A stretch of 64,000 bases of DNA from Anagrus nilaparvatae (lineage: Eukaryota > Arthropoda > Insecta > Hymenoptera > Mymaridae). Below, in pieces: positions 53,401 through 64,000 of the stretch. How positions within the stretch are numbered: position 1 is the stretch's first letter; every line of letters begins with the position of its first letter. Made by a program: the position numbers and the translations under genes. The stretch is from NCBI GenBank assembly GCA_022575985.1, contig JAKSXM010000137.1, positions 26,430,001-26,494,000 of the forward strand, written 5' to 3'. The notes below the pieces were generated by a model. That model was given only the letters and a program-made list of their open reading frames with translations. It was not told the origin of the DNA and did no database searches.

Positions 53401-56400
53401 TTTATTTATAAATAATTGATCGATGTTAAGAGATCTTTTATACATATTTTATTTATATATATGTATGTGCTTTATTTGTCTCAAAATTTAATTATTTTGT
53501 CGCTCTGCTCTGATATTTAATTTTTCAAACATATTTATAGGTTATGTTACATTATTTTTTTACATATTCGGTATAACGTCATTTAAAACGTTTTTAAATA
53601 CGTTTGGAATATATTTTTTTATTTAGACTAGTCATTTGGTTGTACATGGTTTACTTATTCTTTTCATAAATTTGTTTATTTCATAGTGTACAGTAATTTT
53701 TAATAAAAAAAGAGGTTATGTTTTTGATTAAAGATTACATCCAGAGAAAAACAATTTCATTGTTATAATTAGAACAAAATAAACTTTTAATATTTTTGAT
53801 TAATAATTGTGCAAACATTCAATATGCGTTTTTTTTAAGTTAGAAAATTTTTTTTAAACAGAATTTTAATTGGGGGGAGTGGATAGGGATGGAAAAAGGT
53901 ACCGTGCTTTAAGGTCACTTATTATATCTCAATACCATTAAAAAAGTCTTAGATTTATCTAAAATTCACAAGATTTTCTCACACTTTCAATTCGTATTTT
54001 TTTTAAAATAGGTTCTCCCTCGCTTAAGGACTAGAATTAGGCAGGTTGGTTTTTTAAAGTTTTTTTTTTTTTACGTATTATTTTTTGTTGTTATTTTTTC
54101 ATTTATTTTATTATCATAGGACATGCATACATTAATAGGTACAAGCAAGGGATTGTCCAAAATTATTAATTAATAATGGGGTTTGTGGAATAGCCGTGCG
54201 TGAGGACTTCACTCTGCACTTTCAAAGGTTAGAAATAAAAATATCTATAGTTTACGTGACTTAAACTATACATTTATTGATATGATGTATTTATTAGTCA
54301 CATAACCTATAATTGTGCACAAAAAAACGTAACCTATAATTAATATTACTAAAAAAAATAAAAGTAAATTTACATTTTTCAGATCTTAAGTAAATTGTTG
54401 TAATTTTAGGAATATTTTTCTTTAAAAATGCATGAAAATAATGACTTTTTAGTGCAGATTGAAAAATTATCACGGTTTTGTTTTCTAATTATTTTCAAAT
54501 AATTTTTATGTACATTTTGACATAAATAGCATGTATGATTAAGTATCATTTTGTAAAACAAAAGAAAATTTTACTTTCAAATTTATTATTTTATCATGTT
54601 ATCCTTAAAAATATAATATTTATTATCACTTTCTCACTCAAAACACACATTTTTTATTAACAAAATAATTATTTTTTTTTTGAGTCACAAAAAATTAAAA
54701 AAAGAAATTTACAGACTATATTTTATTTATTTTATACTTAGGCACTGAAACATGGAATTTCTGTGATTTTTACAATTTTTTATTATTATTATTTAATATT
54801 GTGCTCTGGAAATTTATTTATTAAACTCGCTTAAAATAATTTCAAAAGATATGTTCTTTTATGAGATGAATAATAATAATTAGCGAGACAATTTTTTCAT
54901 TTTTTTAGGCTCTTTCTTGTGTTTAATATAATTTTGAAATTTTAAATGTGATTTATTTCTATAAATAACAGTAAAAATTTTTTTTACTGTTCAATTTTCT
55001 TATACTTTTTTTGTTATTTATGAAATACTTCATATTTTTAATTATGATTATGATTATTTTTAAAACTAAAAAAAAAATTGACCTAAATTGGAAGACTTTT
55101 TCTACATTTATTTGAGAACTATATCATTCGATGTTGGTAACGAGCAAAAATTTTAAATGAAATTTAAAAAAAAAACACTTACAAACGGAAGAAATAGTCT
55201 TAAAAAAATAAATGGGAAGGTATTAATATATAGTAATATACAATTATTAAATATATACTTATTTAATTGCACCTTATTCTTTTTTTTGACAATTAATTAA
55301 AAAATACCACAGAAAAAATTGTACAAGTAGATATTTTTGTAGGTTATGTTATTTTTTTTTGTTTTTTTGGATTTTTTTTTAAATTGGAATTACACATTTA
55401 TTAAATATAGGTACACTTATATGATTTTCTTTTATAATTATATTTAGAGAGATACTTAAATCTAAAAAATGATTTTATTAAAAACTAATTTTATTAAATA
55501 CATTTATTGGTATTATTTATAAATTATATAAGTTTAGAGAGAACAAAATACAAACAACAATTAATTAATTAATTAATAATAAACGCGAAATTAATATACT
55601 TTTTTTTTATTTAATAAAAATTTATATATATTTTTTTTTAGGTTATTTTATTAATTATATTTAAAAATTATTTAAGTTTTTTTTATAATTAATGTGATTG
55701 GCAACACAATTAAGCGTATATCAGAAAGCTAAGTATAATATTCACGATTTAATAAAAAAAAAAAAATTTTTTTTAACTTTCCCTCCAATTTTCGAACACA
55801 TTTTTTCTTTTAATTCATTGTTTTGTTTAATTTCTCATAACGAATGAAATTGTTTTTCTCTTTTGTATATAACTTTTAATTTTTTGTACACTTTTACTAA
55901 ATTGATTTTATTTTTTAGTCTCTTTGTCATTAAATTGTTTATCACAAATTTAAATATTCAAAAATGAATTACTCCATTTTTTTTCACCATAATTTAGAAA
56001 TTAGGTATATACTGAGCTGTATGACGCTGATGAATTTTTGAGTCTATATTTTTAGTTAGGAATAGGTATTTTTCACTACGTGGTTTCATATTTCGCTGTA
56101 TCAATGTTAGGTGTTTACTGATTTTTATTTTGATACTGTCGAATCTCAGTCTATGAATTTTATAAGTTTTTATCAATTTACATGAATCTGAGATAATATA
56201 AACTTTATTTTTTATAATAAATTATTTACTAAATTGCTATAACCATTATTTAAAACTTGCGCGTAAATATTGAAAGTGCACTAAGAACATTTATAGTATA
56301 AACAAGAAGGAACATGGAATCTAGAACTACTAAATTTTTTTTTTGTTTTATATTATTTTATTTACTTATTTGATGATTATTTAGTATTTAAGTTCAAAAA

Positions 56401-59400
56401 AGTTCTATTTTTTTATAATGCCCAAAATATTATTTAAAAAAAATTCAAAACAAGTATTTTAATAGGAAAGTCTAAATATAGGTTATGTTTTACAAAAGTT
56501 TTTAATTTGTGTTTGGTAATAAAAGAGCTACTTAAATTTGTAAACTGTACAAAATTATTGTTGAAAAAATATACTTTATAAGTACGAATATATATTTAAT
56601 TGTTGATAATTCAAGTTTATTTTGCTCCCTCAAAACAATTGATTTTAAAAATTTTTATCTAATTTAATCCAGTTTTTAGTGGTGTATTTTGTCATTTTTT
56701 TAATTTTTTTTCAGTCCTTTTTATGATATTTCAAAATTAAAAAACAAAAAAACTAAAATGCATTGTAATTCTTAAATACATGCTGCATTATGGATAACCT
56801 ATAAACAATTTTGTATTTTTAACTTACATACTTAAAAATTGCACAATTTTTTATTATTAACCACAATAAATATGGTAATGTGAACTCAAAAATTTTCTAT
56901 TATTTTAATAACAATTATTATGTAATCGAAAAGAATATTTTTTTGAAAATTTGTTAAATATGATAACAATGAAAATAATTTTTTTTTCAGGTACTATTAA
57001 AACAAAAAGCTACCGAGGTTAATAAAGGGTAATGACTCAGTGAAACAAGCAACAAATTATTTAAAACTAAAAACATTTTTGACTAACTAAAAATAAACTA
57101 TCGAGTATTCTTTTATTTTTTTTTCTCTCGAATTCAAAAAAGAAAAAAAAGCTGACTATAATTAATGTTCATATGCAATTAAGTAACTGCAATATTTAGA
57201 TTTAAATTGAGTTTTTTTTTTAACATTAAAATATATTTTTTTTCTCTGTTTCATACTTTTTTTTCTTAATTTAACATTTTTGTCAATTTATAATGCATAT
57301 TCACAATTATTAGGATATTATTGTTGAGATCACAGATTTAAAAGAGCACAATTTCAGTATGTATTTAAGTTACATTATAAATTTCGATTGAGTTTTTTTA
57401 TCTAGTAAAAAATATTGATGTTTAGTATTCATTTTTTTTTTTACTAAATTTGCAAATATTTATAAATGCTCGAAGGTCTTTAAGCAGTAATAAAATTTTG
57501 TAAATGAATGCTAGATTTTTCGTTTAGAATTTGAATAGCTTATCCATATAAGCTATTCAAATATTATCCATATAAGCTACCTTTATAACTTAGAAGAAAA
57601 AAATTGATTATCAAAAATGCCCTTTTGCAATTACAAAATATAATCAGGATTTGGCATCTTAAAAAATACATATTAAAATTAAACTTTTTGAATAATTATC
57701 AGTGCTATAATTATAACTAACAAAAAATTGTGTAACTTTTTTTTAAACTTTGGTCAATTAAATTATTTCTTTCTACTTATTTATAATAAAATATGGCCAA
57801 TTGGAATGAAAGATTTTTCTTTTCTCTATATAGGAAAAATATAAAATATTCAATGAAAATATATCTAATATATACATAAATTAGCACGCTCTCTTGCTCT
57901 CTAGGCACATTTTCATACAAACTAAATACGTAGATTTAATTATGCTGTAGATTTAGAAACAAAGAATTATAAATTATAAAAAAATACAATTTTATGATAA
58001 AATATATCTAAACTTTTTTATTTACAAGATCATTAATTTATTATTTTTGGAACTTATTTCATTAATAATCACCAATTACAAAAAAAAAAACAAAAAAAAA
58101 AAACAGTCTGGTCAAATTTTTATTAATTAATAAAATATATATTATTATGACCAATCTAACTTATCTTACACATTTGGGCTTTTATGCACCTTACCATTTA
58201 TTTTAGTTTAATACTTAAAATATTAAAAAGATAATTAAAGAATGTTTTATTTATATTGTACTGAAAATAAAAAGCAACGTTGATTTTACAAAAATGATTT
58301 TAATTTAATGTTAAATCACAACTGTGGTTCTGTTAATTACTAAATTTTTCTTTTTTTGTTTGAGTTCACATTTTCCATTTTTATTGTTTTTTTTTAAATA
58401 TTATTCCACCGTTCCTTCTTATATTTATCTACATTAAAAAGCATACAAATGTGTATTTACAGCTAAAAAAATGTGCACGCTTTAGCGGAAAAATGTTTAA
58501 AGGAACAAATTTTTATAATATGAAATTGAATTTTTTTTAAATACTGAGTTTATTTCTATTTAAAAAAAAAAAAAACTATCAATAAAATAAATTGATTTAG
58601 AAGCATTATCAAATATTCTGATATCAGTCTTTCTGTGAAAAAGTCGAAAAATTGTTTTTTGTATTTTAAAATAGATAACCGTAAATTCTTTATTCTATTT
58701 TGTATTTCAAAGTTGTTATTCAAAATTAATTTTGTTATTTTAAAATATTTTTGATTTTTCTCTGTTTTTAAAAAAGAAATTTAAAAAATTTTTAATTAGG
58801 TATGTTTTGTACTTTACTTTTATCATTAAAAAAAATAATTTAGTTTTCCTATAGTATGCACTGGTTTTAAAATAAATTTTTTAAGTGCTAATGAGACAGT
58901 CATAATGAAAAATTAATTTCAAGACTTATTTAATGCATGTATACCATTTCAATAGAATTTCTATTTCTAATCGACACTTTCAACAATCATAATAAAAATC
59001 CTGCTATATTAATAAGGAAAATAAGCATAATAAAAAAAAACAAATCTATTCAGACAAGACACAAGAATATCACATAGAAGGCATTTTTTTTACATTTTAA
59101 TTTCTTTTTTTTACCATTGTAAAATCTTATACTGCTTTAGTACATGAAAATATATTTTTAATTAAGAGCTTTTTAATAACTCCTATAGAATTATGTAAAA
59201 AACAACTTCTTTCTTAAAAATATCTTATTAAACGTAAAATTAAACAAATATTAATTTGTCGATCAAAAGGTTCATTATTAGAGTAATCAAAATTAATTTT
59301 TAAAAAAGCTGTGTGTCTTTAAAAGCAGTTAATCAGTATAAATAAATAATCAAGTAATTTATATCGATTGAAAAAGCTAATTGGTACAGAGGATTTTATC

Positions 59401-60177
59401 TAAATGCATTTTTAATAGTTATAGGAGTCATTAAAAGTTTTCTAAACAAATAAAGAGGTATTTCCTAAATCCTGTATGTTTTATTTTTCAATGTTTATAT
59501 GAGTCAAGTTATTGTATTATCACATCTGATACCTAATATCTTTGTCTTTGATTTAGTTAGCTCGTTTTAAAAAATATCTATAATAATAAAAAAAGTATCA
59601 ACTTTAAAATTAACATCAATATGCATTGTTGAATAAAGTATAATTTTTAATGTTTTTAATATAAATAAAAGGTGTCTTTAAATAATCAGAGGAATAAGAA
59701 GTGAAAAAAAAGTAAACAAAAAAAACTATAATAAAAAATAGAAATATTATTTTCTCATATATATATGACAATATTAAAAATAAATCAATTACTATACATG
59801 TCGCATTATAATATAATTTGTTTTTTTGTGCGACTAGTAAATATAAAAAAAAAAACTTTTCTTCTTCAAAATTTTCATTTTATAAATTATAAAATATAAT
59901 AAATATAACTGTAGGCAAAAATAAAACAAAAAAAAAAAAAGAAGAAAAAAAAATACTATAGTATTTGACAGTGTCTCAAAGCAAAATTTTTTGTTTTTAT
60001 ATTATATTATATATAAACTATATATTGCATCCAATTTTCAATTAAATACAGTTTTTTATAATACAAATCAGAACTTTAAGTTACAAGTCTATTTTGGATT
60101 ATTTTTTTAATTAATATATACATATACATACATGCTAGTCAGGAAATTATATTATTTTTAAAAAATGCTGATTTTCA
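44413..60177. other. Extremely AT-rich, element-poor DNA downstream of gawky
   Basis: No supported gene. It has many T runs on the + strand, TAA-type microsatellites (about 46760-46880) and repeated GGTTATGTT on the + strand between 50.6 and 56.5 kb. One inverted repeat occurs at 50152-50315. A GC-richer patch at 49140-49260 is unexplained. It may be intergenic or, in part, transcribed 3' to gawky. The sequence does not decide. Confidence 0.4.
50152..50315. repeat. Imperfect inverted repeat
   Basis: 'ctcgacagatatctttacac...ggtag' (50160-50188) pairs with 'ctaccgacagtgtaaaaac...cgag' (50282-50310), enclosing a less AT-rich loop. Confidence 0.6.
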
Positions 60178-60652
60178 ATTAAGAGGGCTGGATGTCAGCC
60201 ATTTTTTCAGCTCTCAACCAATCAGAGACTTGGTAAAATATTAATTTTGGCCACCAAAATACGGCTTCAATTTTCAATTAAATTAAAAAAGAAAATTGCT
60301 AAATTAATCTACATAAAATGAAAAACGTGTCTCTGCTTTTCCTAGATATTACAAAATTTTCCTAATACTCAAAAAATTAAATGAAATTGCAACCCCAATG
60401 TCGTCTGCTTCACTCATTTTTTTGGTTAGATTGTACTGCAGCTTTTCTTTCATTTTTTAACTGAGAAAGAAAATTTTCTCAAACCTAGGAAAAGCAGAGC
60501 CACATTTTTCATTTTATGTAGATTAATTTGACAATTTTCTTTTTTAATTTAATTGAAAATTAAAGCCGTATTTTGGTGGCCAAAATTAGTATTTTACCCA
60601 GTCTCTGATTGGTTGAGAACTAAAAAAATGGCTGACATCCAGCCCTCTTAAT
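60178..60652. repeat. Foldback element, 475 bp, arms about 175 bp
   Basis: 'attaagagggctggatgtcagccat' at 60178 and its complement ending at 60652 open long arms that share 'caaccaatcagagact', 'ttttggccaccaaaatac' and 'tctgcttttcctag'. Non-coding. Confidence 0.85.
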
Positions 60653-60902
60653 GCTCAAAATCAAGTGATATTTTCAAGAAAAAATATAAGATTTAAAATT
60701 TTTAGCTTTTAAATGCTGACATTGATTGCAATGATTCCTATAAAGCAAATTTTCAGTCCTATTAGAAACAATTTATTTTTTATGCATTCTCTGGTTGCAT
60801 TTATATGCTAAAAATTTTTGAACTTTTATTTTCGTGATTGACACCTAATTTCTTTTGGCATTCGATAATCCAAACAGCTTTTTTAAATAACTCCTAGGCT
60901 AT

Positions 60903-60943
<41 letters not shown>

Positions 60944-62830
60944 TCACAAATATTTGTTTTTTAAGTAATAAAATAAAAAAAAATTTTATTTTTTGTTATT
61001 CATTAGAATAATTTATATTTATAAATACTCACGTTACGTATGTAATAATTAAAATTAGAACAAATTTATTGATGCAATATTATATATTTAAAAAAAATCA
61101 TTTTAAATGTATAAAATATAAGTATCGCTGATGTAAACAATGATTTCTTTTAAATTAAAAGATCAAAACAGGTAATAATTTTGAATATATGTATAAATTT
61201 TTTCAAATATACCGTTATATAAACAATTAAGAAAAAAGTAAATAAAAAAAATTTCTTTTTTAAATGTAAAATATACATACATGTTTCTTTTCAGAACGCG
61301 AGGATTAAATATATTTGGGAACGTCAAAAATGCGATCGAGTTTAATTTGATTATAGATAATAAATTTTATGTCACCCTTTTTAATCACTCTGTTTATACT
61401 AATTTTATTCCCTTTTTAATATAAATATTTAGATCAACGTCTTTAGCTCTGTAACGAAATAATACCACCGTTATTTATTTTATTAATTTCATATTTTGTT
61501 TCCCCTGAATCTGCTTATTATCATTCTTTTAAGAATAGTTATCTATATGTACACATATTTTTTATTGCAGATATTGTTTTTATGGTTTTTTTTTTTTTGT
61601 GAAATGTAAAATTATTTTTGTAAATCGTCCATTTAGTTAACTTAATTTAATTAAAAACGACTACGATCAAATAAAAATCATTGGCGTAACAATTAAATCA
61701 AGAGACGCATGATGTTCGCGCAAATTAATAGCACACACATTTTTTTTTACTTCTCCGCTTCTCTCATACTCCCTTCCATAGCCAAGCGAAGATTTTAATT
61801 TAAATTACATTATATATTGCTAAATACCCTCCCAATTAATTACTAATACCATCATATATATATGACCTACCCTCGTAAAGAAAAGAAAAAAAATTAAATA
61901 AATTTATCACTCTTAAAATGGATTTGTTTTTTTTACATCCCTATACACTCTTAATTTTTTTTAAAATAAAAATCTACATTTAATAATAATAATGGAACAG
62001 AAACACACTAGACATTGGCACGACAGGTGGCATTTATATATATATTTTTTAATTTTATTTTTTTTTAATATATAGAATAAAATTTATACGTTATTGCAAT
62101 AACATTTGGTATCGTAGCATCGCTGCCCGCTTTTATACTTAATATTTTTTTATATTTACACAGATCACCGTTTTTTAACGCATTCTCACATAAAATAGAA
62201 TTATTATTTGGAAAATAAAAAGCTAAAAACTACTTAAAAATAGCTCAATCACACAATATTTTTTTTTCTTTTCCATTTTCTTTTTTTTTATTCTTACTAA
62301 AATTTTACTTTCCTTTTAATTGGAGTATCAAGTTTATTATGTGATAAACTATATTTATTTATATTTAATTATATCTATATACACGCAAACACACTCTTAA
62401 TAATAAAATTTAATGATTATAATAAAAATAATAATAATAAATGGGCCCAAGGCGGACAGCGACGTTAAAACAAAGTTTTAAAATTTTCTTATTATTTATA
62501 TGCTTTTTGTGTTTTTTTTTTCTTTTTTTTGTTTTGATTAGATTAGTACAGTCTAAGGTTTGATGCTCACCACAGTCTTTGAAAGGCCGGTGGGGAGAGG
62601 AAATACGGAGAAGTATTTATATTGTGATTTAAGCATGGAATGCTAATATTTACTTTAGTTATTTTTTGTTTTGACTTTAAAGCCAAATAGTTTAGCAAGT
62701 TTCTAAACATCACAACAAAAGATCTAAGACTAGGGGGCGTTAACGTGATTTAGAAACAGTTTAAATTACATTTTTTTTTGTTAATTACTTGTCATTTCTC
62801 CTTTAAATTACGCTCTTCTTGATGTACTCT
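60653..62830 (-). other. Probable 3' UTR/flank of gawky
   Basis: AT-rich with a TA microsatellite at 60906-60939. G+C content rises between about 62430 and 62830, next to the gawky stop codon, as expected for a real 3' UTR. Several AATAAA matches occur on the - strand, so the end of the transcript cannot be chosen. Confidence 0.4.
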
Positions 62831-64000
62831 TTACATGGACTCACCTCCTAAGAGGTCACCAGGTAAATAAGAATTTAATGAACTTGGTGTTGCTCTTTGT
62901 TGATCGGCGCTATCAAGTCCGGTGCTACTCCATAATGAATTTCCTGTTGGTGCTGCACCCCATAATTGACTTGGGCCAGAAGGCCATGCATCACTTGAGC
63001 TTGGTGGTCCAACTTGAGATGTATTCGATTTCTGACGTGGAGCACCCCAACTTCCACCAACTCCAACATTAGGTTGTTGTTGAGGTGTTTGACCAGCTCC
63101 TCCACTTAATTGTTGAAGAAGTGAATGCACATCATTATCAGCTGGTGATTCAGCAAAAATAGTCGTGTTTCCAAGAACACAATTATTTAAAGCACCTTGA
63201 GCCTGAAAAACGAAAATATTTTACTTTTTATTAATTTTATAAATTTAAAAAAATGTTGAAATTTTTGCTGTTTATTTGTACTATATATATTTGAGTTTTT
63301 TTGCTTGATTTTACAAAAAAAAAAAAAATTTAGTTTGCAACATGAATTTTACTCAGGGATATGATAGATTTATTATTAAATAATTATTCTATACAATACC
63401 TTAATTGCTTCTTCTCTTGAAGAGTATTTTGCTAGGGCAATTCCATGATTGAGGTAAAGTCTGAAGTCTTGAATGGGTCCATGCTGCATGCATAATGTTT
63501 TTAAAGTTGACCCATCTATTTGAGGTGTTAAGTTACGTAGCAGCAACCAAGTTGAACTTGAAATCCATCCAGCATTAGGGGTATTTGATGGATTGGATTG
63601 CAATCCCCATGTATTTGATCTTCCACCAAGTCCTGTCCACCCATTAGTAACACTTGATGTATTGCCAGCTGCATTTTTTGAACCAAGCCCTGGTGGTGGT
63701 CCTCTGCCTGACTTATTCATAGGTGCACCCCAAAGTTCTGATGTTACTGCAGTAGGAGGTGGGGCTGAGTCTCCCCATGTATTTTTAGCGCTAATAAAAA
63801 TAATATATAATATAATGATATAATGTTTATAGTATAATGTTCAATGAAAATTATTTCTAATGTGTTAGTTCTTTACATCATCAAAAAAAAAAAAAAAAAA
63901 GGTTTAAGACTATGATTAAATTTGGTAGTATATTAGTATATAAAATGTATATCTGCTAACCTTGCAAATGCACTGTGGTTTGTTACTGGAGGGTTAAAAC
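62831..64000 (-). CDS. gw: Gawky/GW182 (TNRC6 family), C-terminal part
   Basis: Scaffold of miRNA silencing. It binds Argonaute through its N-terminal GW repeats (outside the window) and recruits deadenylases through its C-terminal silencing domain. Three exons are visible: 63961-64000 (cut by the window end), 63400-63790 and 62831-63202, joined at consensus GT-AG sites with consistent phase, about 266 residues in all. Trp motifs (NTWGDS, ELWGAP, NGWTGLGG, NTWGLQ) precede an RRM that starts STWLLLRNLTPQIDGSTL and ends NCVLGNTTIFAESPAD, split by the 197-base intron. The tail SQLWGAAPTG...SLWSSTGLD and the end LPGDLLGGESM are strongly conserved in insect Gawky. The tail's tandem Trp residues are those that contact CCR4-NOT in the family. 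Intact as far as seen. Confidence 0.95.

Noticed and set aside
57533..57590. Short repeated 'tatccatataagcta' hairpin
   Set aside because: Too short and AT-rich to separate from chance.
62875..63823. Alternate-frame and opposite-strand frames over gawky
   Set aside because: Conflict with the well-supported gawky exons and splice sites.

Overview
The window is strongly AT-rich eukaryotic DNA and looks like an insect nuclear genome. The short GT-AG introns, two insect-type cathepsin L genes, the C-terminus of a Gawky/GW182 gene and many non-autonomous DNA-transposon remnants all fit. A parasitoid wasp (hymenopteran, perhaps braconid) is my best guess from base composition and intron size. That guess is inference and nothing in the window proves it.

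Layout. (1) 0.6-7.4 kb, + strand: one uninterrupted 2197-codon ORF for a large secreted, cysteine-rich mosaic protein. In order it has a signal peptide, five Cys/Trp repeats, a cysteine-rich apple/PAN-like region, a helical segment bracketed by two furin-type sites, a sushi-like module, a DNA/RNA non-specific nuclease domain, a GH18 chitinase-like domain whose catalytic Glu is Arg, and two hevein-like chitin-binding modules. This is the most interesting object here. (2) 7.7-9.2 kb: a tandem array with higher-order structure. (3) 9.3-11.7 kb and 18.5-19.9 kb, - strand: two intact five-exon cathepsin L paralogues with matching intron positions and phases. (4) 12.4-44.4 kb: mostly repeats, including foldback elements, tandem arrays, elements with terminal inverted repeats, an eroded transposase fragment and a 6-kb inverted duplication. 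(5) 44.4-62.8 kb: extremely AT-rich DNA with few recognisable mobile elements, many T runs on the + strand and a strand-biased GGTTATGTT motif. It lies downstream of gawky. (6) 62.8-64.0 kb, - strand: the last three exons, the first one partial, of gawky, the miRNA-silencing scaffold.

There is no operon-like logic. The genes are separate transcription units. The two cathepsins are a dispersed duplicate pair. The large mosaic protein combines chitin-binding modules with a probable nuclease and a possible membrane-active segment released by proprotein cleavage. That layout recalls chitin-targeted nuclease toxins or defence effectors, but its role is inferred only. No tRNA, rRNA or CRISPR array was recognised.
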